From an uncultured Bacillota bacterium (GTDB lineage: Bacteria; Bacillota_I; Bacilli_A; RFN20; CAG-449), in assembly GCA_905204225.1 (NCBI GenBank), contig CAJKZK010000055.1, positions 1-11,689 on the forward strand: a stretch of DNA of 11,689 nt. The letters are read 5' to 3'. Shown here one piece after another: positions 1 through 6,655 of the stretch. The position numbers and the translations under genes are program-made. The notes under the pieces were generated by a model. It was given only the letters and a program-made list of their open reading frames with translations. It searched no databases and was not told the origin of the DNA. Positions within the stretch are counted from its first letter, which is position 1. Every line of letters starts with the position of its first letter.

Positions 1-4
1 TTCA

Positions 5-13
5 TGTTATAAT
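5..13 (+). promoter_or_regulatory. Extended -10 promoter element ahead of the first gene
   Basis: TGT directly followed by TATAAT (8-13) forms a consensus extended -10 element. Transcription would start near position 20, giving a leader of about 45 bases before the ATG at 64. The -35 region lies at or beyond the left edge and cannot be judged. The match is exact, but TATAAT-like words are common in DNA this AT-rich; the extended TG and the position make it credible. Confidence 0.55.
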
Positions 14-63
14 AAAAATATAAATTAAAAATTTAATTTTAATTACTAAGGGAGAAATCAAAA

Positions 64-1299
64 ATGATATCTAAGTTTGCTTGTCAAAATCATCCAATTC
101 TTGGAGATTTGTTATTAGATTTTTGTAAAGAGGATGGAATTCCATATAAAAATATAGTACTAATAGGTGAAAATGGGTGTGGGAAATCTACAATTTTGAG
201 ATTGATTTCAAATCATTTTGCAGGTGGAAAATTAGAAAATTCAACAATTGAATGTGTAAAACAAAATGGTGAAAAAGTTAGTAAGCAACTTTATTCTATA
301 GGTTTTTGTTATTCTAGTTCGCAAACTGAATTCTCTAGAGACAACGAATTTGACGATGGTAATTACAAAAATGCATCCGATATTGATGAAAAGACATATG
401 AAGAAAATTGCAATGAAAAAAATATAAAATATCTTCTTCTTAATATTAAAAATAATGATTCGTTAGATTTAATGGATATTGCTGAAAGTAAATCTCATGT
501 TTCTGAATTGAAATATATGACATTTCAAAAAGAAAGTAGAGTATATAGATTTACAAATGCTTTTAATAACTTTTTTGAAAAGCTTAAACTTGTAAAAATT
601 GATTGCAGAGAAAAGAAAATTATTTTTGAAAAAAATGGAAAAAAATTTGAGATGGTAAACTTGAGTACAGGAGAAAAGCAAATTGTTATGCGAGGTGCAT
701 CTATTTTAAAAAATTTAAAAAAATTAGAAGGTGGTGTTGTTTTGGTTGATGAACCAGAAATAGGCATGCATCCTAGATGGGAAAAGAATATAATGAAATA
801 TTATGAAAATTTAGTTACTATTAATGGAAATCAAACAACACAAATTATTTTTGCTACTCATTCAGAATTCGTTGTTGAAGCTGCTTTAAATGATAAAGAA
901 AATACACTTGTTATTCTTCTAAGTGATATAAATGGTAAAATTAATAGCCAAAAAATAACTGGACCATTTATTTTACCTACAATAACAAGTGCAGAGGTAA
1001 ATTATGAAGCTTTTCATATTGCTTCTAAAGATTATCATAATCAGTTATATGCTTATTTACAGAAATTGAAAGATGTTACTTCTGTAAAAAATACTGATGA
1101 TGTAATATTGCAATCTGATTTCTATAAAGATGAAATTCATTCAAAAGATAGTAGTTATAGGAATGTTCATTATAAAACCTTACCAACATATATAAGAAAT
1201 GCGATTGACCATCCTGATAACGGCAATATCTTTACAGACGATGAACTAGAAAAATCTATAGAATTGCTTAAAGAAATTTGTGCAAATTTTGTTGAATAG
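64..1299 (+). CDS. AAA/ABC-type ATPase with C-terminal HEPN-like RNxxxH motif
   Basis: A 411-residue P-loop ATPase of the AAA15/AAA_21 (SMC/ABC-like) type. Visible motifs, in order: Walker A GENGCGKST (35-43), ABC-signature-like LSTGEKQ (200-206), Walker B VVLVDEPE (225-232) with the following D-loop region, and switch histidine in IIFATHSEFV (H266). The 85-160 insert is charged and probably a helical arm. From about residue 300 the chain is no longer ATPase-like: it is a helix-rich tail ending in YIRNAIDHPDN, where R378-N-x3-H383 matches the HEPN ribonuclease signature. No TOPRIM motif follows the ATPase, unlike OLD or GajA nucleases. The ATG is set by AAGGGAGA at 48-55 with normal spacing. 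A helicase gene follows after 119 bases and is its likely partner. The ATPase call is firm; the HEPN reading rests on one motif, and a role in anti-phage defence is inferred. Confidence 0.85.
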   Translation: MISKFACQNHPILGDLLLDFCKEDGIPYKNIVLIGENGCGKSTILRLISNHFAGGKLENSTIECVKQNGEKVSKQLYSIGFCYSSSQTEFSRDNEFDDGNYKNASDIDEKTYEENCNEKNIKYLLLNIKNNDSLDLMDIAESKSHVSELKYMTFQKESRVYRFTNAFNNFFEKLKLVKIDCREKKIIFEKNGKKFEMVNLSTGEKQIVMRGASILKNLKKLEGGVVLVDEPEIGMHPRWEKNIMKYYENLVTINGNQTTQIIFATHSEFVVEAALNDKENTLVILLSDINGKINSQKITGPFILPTITSAEVNYEAFHIASKDYHNQLYAYLQKLKDVTSVKNTDDVILQSDFYKDEIHSKDSSYRNVHYKTLPTYIRNAIDHPDNGNIFTDDELEKSIELLKEICANFVE

Positions 1300-1418
1300 T
1301 TGTAAAAATAATGTTATTAGCTAATGATATTTTAAAATTATATTTTATTTAGAGTTTATATATAAATTAAATACGCATTCAAATAAAAAAATTATAAAAT
1401 TATAAGGAGAAGGAATTA

Positions 1419-4154
1419 ATGTTTGAACATCATGATAAAGATTATTGGCTTTATAATATAAAAAAAGAAGATAACCATATATTTTCATTTTTAGTTAATA
1501 TAGAAAATAAGGAGAGAAAAGATATAGCTGAAGAAATTATAGTATCATTACGCCATTTTACTCAAAATATTCAGTGCTTCATTCGTGAAACAAAAAATCC
1601 AAAAAAATTTGATACAAGGTATAAAGAAGAAGAACAGGCTGATAACTTTTGCAAATCTAACTATCAATATAATTTTTTGAGTGAATTTTTAAGTTGTTTG
1701 AACTCATCGGTAGGGCATCAGTCGATATATGGTGAGTATGCAGAAAGACTTATTCAAAAATATTTTTACTATTTAATAAAAATAAAAAAACTATTAAAAG
1801 AAGAATTTAATATTTCAATATTGGAAAATTTAGAAAAATATCCTATTGATTTAGACAATTCGTTTTTAAATTACTACAAAAAAATTTTGAATGGCTTTAA
1901 AAACCTTCCACATCCTAGTGATCTTAAAAGCTGGGATCAATATTATGTTCAAAAAAAGAAAGCTATTTTTGTTGATAATGTTTTGTTTTATGAATATACA
2001 TTGACTAATGCTAATGACAGTGTAACAAGATTCGATCGCTTTACAGCTTTTTCATTGTTAGATATTTATCCTAATTATTGTATCAAGGCGAAAATTGTAA
2101 TGAGGGAGATAACATATTTAGATGTTTTAACTCCATATTTTTTTGTTATTGATTATGTTGTTTCAATTCGTATTTGTGAGATTCAAAAGTTAGGAGAAAT
2201 AATGAATTTGCAAGGAACTTATAATAAAACAATTGGATATGAAGAGTTAATGAAATATATCCAAAATAATCGAATTTCAATTAATGATCTTATGACATGT
2301 AGTAATGAATATTATAAAATGATAGTTTCTATATGTTTTAGGTCAGAAAGAAAAGAAAAATTATTAATTTTATTAGATAAAGTGCGTCAATTTGTTAATT
2401 CAAAAAAGAATGGTTGGAAAACAATTAGTTATCTTATATATCATTTAAATAATTCAGTATTGAAAAGGCAAATGGCTTTTTATGATGATGATTGTTTTGG
2501 CAGTACTAAATTATCGAAAAATGTCTATCCTTTTGAAACTAATCCATTTTCTTCATCTTTAATTAAGCATCGACCAAAATTATCAGACTTATGTGAAATT
2601 TTTTCGATAAAAGAATATCACGGTGAATATTTAGCAAGGATAATATCTTCATTGTCAAATGAAACTGAATCAATATTTTTACAAAAGAAAGACTTTATTT
2701 CTGATGCAGATGTCATTGATATTTTAAAATATAATGATAATTTTGTTAAAAATGAATATTTTGGAAGAAAAATAATCATAGATGATAGTAATGTTTTTCT
2801 TCAGGAAAATAAAGATTATACTGAATATATTATAAAAATGATAAAGAAAAAAACAAATCAAGAAACGTATCCTCATTTTTCATCTTATATTAAAGTTATA
2901 ATTGATGAAAAACAAATTATTTTAGATGATTTAGATAAAAAAAATGCATTATTACGCTGCTTCAATAAAAAATCAGCATTTGTTGTTTATGGACCAGCTG
3001 GTTCAGGAAAATCATATTTTGCCAAACTTCTTGTTGATTTGCTTCCAGAATTAAATATTTGTTGTATAGCACTTACTAATCCTGCTGTTGAAAATATCAG
3101 GCAAAAGATTGGAATGAAAAATGCATGTTTTATGACAATTAATAAATTTATTAATAATGATTTTAATGAATATGACCTTCTTATTATTGATGAATGTAGT
3201 GCAATAAGTGCTAGAGATATGAAATCTATTTTAGAACATGGTCGTTTTAAAATGCTATTACTATGTGGTGATGTTTATCAAATTCAATCGATTGAATTTG
3301 GAAATTGGTTTAGCTTATTAAAATATTTTATTGATAAAGATGCTATTGTTGATTTAAACAATCAGTTTAGGAGTAGCAGTGAAGTTTTGCAAAATGTGTG
3401 GAAAGCAACAAGAAATCTCGAAAAAAGTTTACAAGAATTGTTAGACGTTGATGAAATTTCACATGAAATTGATGAATCAATATTTAATAAGCAAAATGAA
3501 GATGAGATTGTTCTTTGTTTAAATTATGATGGCTTATATGGAATCAACAATATTAACAAAATTCTTCAATGTAAAAATTATAATAAAGGAATAAAATGGA
3601 AACAATATACTTTTAAGATAAATGATCCGATTTTATTTTACGAAACTAAAAGATTCTCCAATGTATTTCACAATAATATGAAAGGAAAAATTTTAGATGT
3701 TTCACAAGATGAAAATAGTATTTATTTTAAGATATGTGTTTACTCAACGATATCAACTTTATTACTAGAAAAATGTAAAATTAAATTTTATTGCTATGAT
3801 AATGGTAAAACGATAGTAGGTTTCTCTGTTTATAAACCAACTGAAAATGAATATGATTATGATTCAAAATTAGAATCACATATTCCTTTCCAAATTTCTT
3901 ATGCTGTCTCTATTCATAAAGCACAAGGCCTAGAATTTGAATCTGTAAAAATCGTTATTTCAAACGAAGTTGAAGAAAGAATTACTCATAATATTTTTTA
4001 TACTGCAATAACACGAGCAAAAAAATATTTAACTGTATATTGGTCTCCTGAAACTGAAGAAAATGTCATTAGAGGGTTTCGCCTGTATAATTGTAAGAGA
4101 GACGCAAATATAATGTCTATTAAATGTAAAAGTTTAAAAATGGTTGAAAAATAA
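1419..4154 (+). CDS. SF1 (RecD/UvrD-like) helicase with large unrecognised N-terminal region
   Basis: A 911-residue protein whose C-terminal part (about 510-890) carries a complete superfamily 1 helicase motif set: Walker A GPAGSGKS (525-532), Walker B LLIIDECSA (D591, E592), motif III CGDVYQIQS (D618), motif IV NQFRSS (R651), motif V HKAQGLEFESV (H833-E839) and motif VI YTAITRAKKYL (R866). The order and the UvrD_C_2-like end resemble RecD and TraA-type helicases, so ATP-driven movement along DNA is expected. Residues 1-510 are about as long as the helicase part, mostly helical and charged, and match no domain I know; no nuclease motif is obvious there. The start is fixed by AAGGAGA at 1404-1410. 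It follows the ATPase gene in the same direction, and the pair resembles two-gene ATPase/helicase defence systems such as Gabija in layout only. Partnership is inferred. Confidence 0.85.
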   Translation: MFEHHDKDYWLYNIKKEDNHIFSFLVNIENKERKDIAEEIIVSLRHFTQNIQCFIRETKNPKKFDTRYKEEEQADNFCKSNYQYNFLSEFLSCLNSSVGHQSIYGEYAERLIQKYFYYLIKIKKLLKEEFNISILENLEKYPIDLDNSFLNYYKKILNGFKNLPHPSDLKSWDQYYVQKKKAIFVDNVLFYEYTLTNANDSVTRFDRFTAFSLLDIYPNYCIKAKIVMREITYLDVLTPYFFVIDYVVSIRICEIQKLGEIMNLQGTYNKTIGYEELMKYIQNNRISINDLMTCSNEYYKMIVSICFRSERKEKLLILLDKVRQFVNSKKNGWKTISYLIYHLNNSVLKRQMAFYDDDCFGSTKLSKNVYPFETNPFSSSLIKHRPKLSDLCEIFSIKEYHGEYLARIISSLSNETESIFLQKKDFISDADVIDILKYNDNFVKNEYFGRKIIIDDSNVFLQENKDYTEYIIKMIKKKTNQETYPHFSSYIKVIIDEKQIILDDLDKKNALLRCFNKKSAFVVYGPAGSGKSYFAKLLVDLLPELNICCIALTNPAVENIRQKIGMKNACFMTINKFINNDFNEYDLLIIDECSAISARDMKSILEHGRFKMLLLCGDVYQIQSIEFGNWFSLLKYFIDKDAIVDLNNQFRSSSEVLQNVWKATRNLEKSLQELLDVDEISHEIDESIFNKQNEDEIVLCLNYDGLYGINNINKILQCKNYNKGIKWKQYTFKINDPILFYETKRFSNVFHNNMKGKILDVSQDENSIYFKICVYSTISTLLLEKCKIKFYCYDNGKTIVGFSVYKPTENEYDYDSKLESHIPFQISYAVSIHKAQGLEFESVKIVISNEVEERITHNIFYTAITRAKKYLTVYWSPETEENVIRGFRLYNCKRDANIMSIKCKSLKMVEK

Positions 4155-4175
4155 TTAAACGTTTTATAATTTTAT

Positions 4176-4200
4176 AATGGTAGAAAAGGTTCCTACTATT
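4176..4200 (+). terminator. Weak hairpin after the helicase gene, possible terminator
   Basis: AATGGTAG (4176-4183) pairs with CTACTATT (4193-4200) using one G-U pair, leaving a 9-base loop. An AT stretch with a run of five T follows at about 4209-4213 rather than immediately after the stem, so this is a poor intrinsic terminator. Its location 21 bases beyond the stop codon is the main argument for it. Confidence 0.25.
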
Positions 4201-4542
4201 GAAAAATATTTTTATTTAGAACAATATTAATATTTATAGCTATAAATGATTGGAAAACAGCATTTGTGTTGATTATAATTGATATTTATGTGATAGCATA
4301 TTTTTAGAATTATTTAACAATATTTCGAGAAAGCGCTAAAAAAATTTGTAATTGCATTATTGACCTTAAAGAAAGATATGCATTAGATTAAATTTATATT
4401 ATTTATGACCAATTAACAACTAAAATTAATAATATAAAAAATAAGGTCTTCAAGTGTTAAATTGACTACTTTTAAAAGAATCACTTAGATTTTTAAACAT
4501 AAAAAATAATGTTATTCGTTAGTAAACTTGTTATTTAGTCAT

Positions 4543-4571
4543 TTGATCACGTGATCATCATCTGGTATACT
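4543..4571 (+). promoter_or_regulatory. Sigma-A type promoter of the 4596-8230 operon
   Basis: TTGATC (4543-4548) and TATACT (4566-4571) are separated by exactly 17 bases, and the -10 is preceded by TGG, making it an extended -10. Transcription should start near 4578, only about 18 bases before the ATG at 4596, leaving just enough room for the ribosome-binding site. The spacing and quality are well above what random AT-rich sequence normally gives. Confidence 0.7.
4544..4557. promoter_or_regulatory. Perfect 14-bp palindrome, likely operator
   Basis: TGATCACGTGATCA is a perfect inverted repeat with a CACGTG centre. It covers most of the -35 element and the start of the promoter spacer, the classic position for a repressor that blocks RNA polymerase. 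Four of its 14 bases are G or C in a very AT-rich intergenic region, so it is unlikely to be a compositional accident. It also holds two GATC sites. No obvious DNA-binding regulator gene lies in the window, so the repressor is either encoded elsewhere or is one of the operon's own products. Confidence 0.6.
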
Positions 4572-4580
4572 GTAAAATAT

Positions 4581-4590
4581 AAAGGTGATG
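4581..4590 (+). promoter_or_regulatory. Ribosome-binding site fixing the start at 4596
   Basis: AAAGGTGATG lies just before the ATG at 4596 and matches the Bacillota Shine-Dalgarno sequence AAAGGTGAT, with about five bases left before the start codon. An in-frame GTG at 4551 falls inside the palindrome and promoter, upstream of the predicted transcript start, so it cannot be the start if the promoter is correct. Confidence 0.75.
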
Positions 4591-4595
4591 AAACG

Positions 4596-5801
4596 ATGGA
4601 TATTAAAACTCTTTTTGATTATGTATTAGAAAAATATAAAAATTGTTCTTTTGGAAAAAATGATAAATGTTATAACATTATTTGTAATGAACTTCCTAAG
4701 TTGATTAATGCTAGTGTTTTCACTATGAGAAATGAAATTGTAGTTGATGGCTCATGTGGAAAAGGACAAAAAACTGATTATCCTTGGATAGCAATTTTTA
4801 ATAAAAAGATTACTAGAACTGCTACTAAAGGCATATATATTGTTTATTTATTTAAAAGCGATATGTCAGGATTTTATATGACGCTTAATCAAGGAATTAC
4901 ATATTTTGATAAACAATTTAGAAAAGATAAATATAATGCTGCTATGAAAGTTGTAGATTATTTTAGAAGTGAAATTAAAGATATTTCCTTTTCTAAAGAT
5001 AATATTTCCTTAGGACAAGGAAGAGGCAATCTTGGAAAAGGTTATGAAAGGACAACAATTATTTCAAAATATTATCAAAAAGGTAATTATACTGAAGATG
5101 AATTAATTATAGATCTTAAAAAAATGATGGAAATATATGATTCGATAGTTGGAGTTTTAGGCGAAGTTAATTATGATTATGAAAAAGCAGTTGATAGAGT
5201 TCTTTTGATAGAAAATGATGTATTTACACCTGTATTAGATGCAATTGATGAAATAAATAAAAAAATATCATCTGTTACAGATGTTGATATTGTAAGAAAA
5301 TTGAAATATGAAGAACCAAAAGTTAGAAATTCTAAAGAATTCTCAAGAATTAGAAATCCTGAAGGAATAAGAAAAATTGATTATATAGATAAAGCAAAAT
5401 CTGATGCTGAAATTGGTGAATTAGGAGAATTACTTGCTTTAGAATATGAATATGATAGACTTGTAAATCTTGGTAGAAAAGATCTTGCTGATCAACTAAA
5501 AAGAGTTTCCCTTAAATCTGATGCTTTTGGCTATGATATAGAATCATTTGATTTAATTGGAGAAGAATATAAAAAAATATATATTGAAGTTAAAACAACT
5601 GCAAATAAAACAGATGTTGAATTTCAAGTTTCTAGAAATGAAATAGAAACATCAAATGAATTAGATAAAGATTATTGTGTATTTAGAATATATGATGTTA
5701 AAAATGCTAATCCAAAATTTTATGAAGTTTATGGAAAACTTAAGGATAATTTTGAATTAAATCCAATTACATATATGGCTAGATATAAACCTATTAAATA
5801 G
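4596..5801 (+). CDS. McrB-N-like (DUF3578) and DUF3883 fusion, putative restriction-type nuclease
   Basis: A 401-residue two-domain protein. Residues 1 to about 175 resemble the MrcB-type N-terminal domain (DUF3578): GSCGKGQKTDYPWIAIF (52-68) and the GIYIVYLF...LNQG block (79-100) are its typical core. The DUF3578 name derives from McrB, whose N-terminal part binds modified DNA. Residues about 280-400 match DUF3883: GELGE, then GYDIES (D314) and IEVKTT (E331, K333). This D...ExK arrangement is that of PD-(D/E)XK nucleases, so DNA cleavage is plausible. No GTPase or AAA motor is present in the chain, unlike McrBC. All arginine codons I read are AGA or AGG. It is the first gene of a promoter/operator-led operon, 56 bases ahead of the RES-like gene. 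Domain calls are fairly sure; modification-dependent restriction is an inference. Confidence 0.8.
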   Translation: MDIKTLFDYVLEKYKNCSFGKNDKCYNIICNELPKLINASVFTMRNEIVVDGSCGKGQKTDYPWIAIFNKKITRTATKGIYIVYLFKSDMSGFYMTLNQGITYFDKQFRKDKYNAAMKVVDYFRSEIKDISFSKDNISLGQGRGNLGKGYERTTIISKYYQKGNYTEDELIIDLKKMMEIYDSIVGVLGEVNYDYEKAVDRVLLIENDVFTPVLDAIDEINKKISSVTDVDIVRKLKYEEPKVRNSKEFSRIRNPEGIRKIDYIDKAKSDAEIGELGELLALEYEYDRLVNLGRKDLADQLKRVSLKSDAFGYDIESFDLIGEEYKKIYIEVKTTANKTDVEFQVSRNEIETSNELDKDYCVFRIYDVKNANPKFYEVYGKLKDNFELNPITYMARYKPIK

Positions 5802-5857
5802 ATAAAAATTGATATTAAATTTTATAAATAAATACATAAAAAATCGGAGGGATATAA

Positions 5858-6643
5858 ATGATGTGGAGAAGAAAATTTAAAAGCCAATCTTATGGTAGAC
5901 CAATTTTAAAGCATATAAAATTACCTATTTACGAAGCAGATGAATTTGATTTCTATAGATGTGTAGAATTCAAAAAAGAATTTTATGGGAAAACTGCTAG
6001 TGAATTATTTAATGGTAATTTAAGAATTTGTGAAGGAAGATATTCAAAATTGTTTCCAAAACAAAAAATATCATATTGGGCTGACAGTCCTGAAACAGCA
6101 AAGGCGGAAATAAAAAAACATGGATCAGGGGATAATATTTTAACATTTTGGGCATATGATGATGGAACAAGTACATTTCCTATATTGTTAGATCAAGAAC
6201 GGTTAATAATCATAGATGGGCGCGATTGTGGAATACAAGAATTAATTGATAAAGCAGATGACGGTAAACCACTTTCTCCAGACGAAATAAAATTTATTGA
6301 TGAAATAATGGCAGAAAAGCCTGATTGTCTTGTTTATAATTCACATGCGCGAGATGGTGGTGAAAATTATATATTTTTTGAAAAAGGATTTAATAAATTA
6401 GCATTGAGAAAATTAAAACTTAATTTTTGTAAAAAAGATGGAGGGAATAAAAATGTAATTATCTGTGCTGATGGCTCTGATTACAATCCATTTATTGATT
6501 CTTATGGTGAATATTTTGCACCTAAGGCAAAAGTGAAAATGGATAAATCTTATATGAAAAGTGAAGAATACCTTTTCCGTAAGAAGAAATTAGAAGAATC
6601 TCATGAAAGAATGAGACAATCTCGCAAAAAAGTTAAAGTTTAG
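5858..6643 (+). CDS. RES-like domain protein (possible NAD+-consuming effector)
   Basis: A 261-residue protein with the landmarks of a RES domain. These are FYRCV (R34), the GRYS segment (60-63), YWADSPETAKAEI (Y73, E84) matching the family's tyrosine, TA and glutamate block, and YNSHARDGGENYIFFE (S162, N170) matching its serine motif. RES domains have an ADP-ribosyltransferase-like fold, and characterised toxins degrade or use NAD+ through an Arg-Tyr-Glu-Ser set of the kind seen here. After about residue 190 comes a Lys/Arg-rich tail absent from short RES toxins. The usual Xre/DUF2384 antitoxin partner is not adjacent; instead the gene lies between a nuclease-like gene and a helical gene. 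GGAGGG at 5846-5851 serves either ATG 5858 or ATG 5861. Unlike its neighbour it uses several CGN arginine codons. The family assignment is by motif only; NAD+ hydrolysis or protein ADP-ribosylation are both possible. Confidence 0.6.
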   Translation: MMWRRKFKSQSYGRPILKHIKLPIYEADEFDFYRCVEFKKEFYGKTASELFNGNLRICEGRYSKLFPKQKISYWADSPETAKAEIKKHGSGDNILTFWAYDDGTSTFPILLDQERLIIIDGRDCGIQELIDKADDGKPLSPDEIKFIDEIMAEKPDCLVYNSHARDGGENYIFFEKGFNKLALRKLKLNFCKKDGGNKNVIICADGSDYNPFIDSYGEYFAPKAKVKMDKSYMKSEEYLFRKKKLEESHERMRQSRKKVKV

Positions 6644-6655
6644 AGGGGTGTAGAT

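Larger units (their letters stand above)
4155..4595. other. Gene-free 441-base spacer between two gene groups
   Basis: There is no credible gene here on either strand. Contents: a weak hairpin just after the helicase stop (4176-4200), two AT-only palindromes (4223-4234 and 4232-4247), a stop-free stretch of 27 codons without a start codon (4308-4391) that could be chance or a decayed fragment, and the promoter/operator of the next operon at the right end. The gap separates the ATPase/helicase pair from the following operon and argues that they are distinct transcription units. Confidence 0.7.

Noticed and set aside
469..767. Open frames on the minus strand inside the ATPase gene
   Set aside because: They are Phe/Lys/Ser-rich shadows of an AT-rich coding strand, overlap the conserved ATPase motifs and show no family features or ribosome-binding sites.
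64..4154. Gabija or PARIS system
   Set aside because: The ATPase tail shows no TOPRIM motif and is too short, there is no separate TOPRIM gene, and the helicase has a large unrelated N-terminal half.
4223..4247. Palindromes AATATTAATATT and ATTTATAGCTATAAAT as operators
   Set aside because: Both are almost entirely A/T in DNA of extreme AT content and are not linked to a good promoter, so chance is a sufficient explanation.
4308..4391. 27-codon stop-free stretch in the spacer as a small gene
   Set aside because: It has no start codon or ribosome-binding site and its length is not remarkable among six frames.
4362..4448. GACCTTA/TAAGGTC inverted repeat 73 bases apart
   Set aside because: Arms of seven bases with a long unstructured loop and no flanking duplication do not support an insertion element or functional hairpin.
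4551..4595. Upstream in-frame GTG start for the DUF3578/DUF3883 gene
   Set aside because: It falls inside the palindrome and upstream of the -10 element, has no ribosome-binding site, and the ATG at 4596 has an excellent one.
4596..5801. Classical McrBC system
   Set aside because: Only the McrB N-terminal-like domain is present; there is no McrB GTPase motor and no McrC gene in the window.
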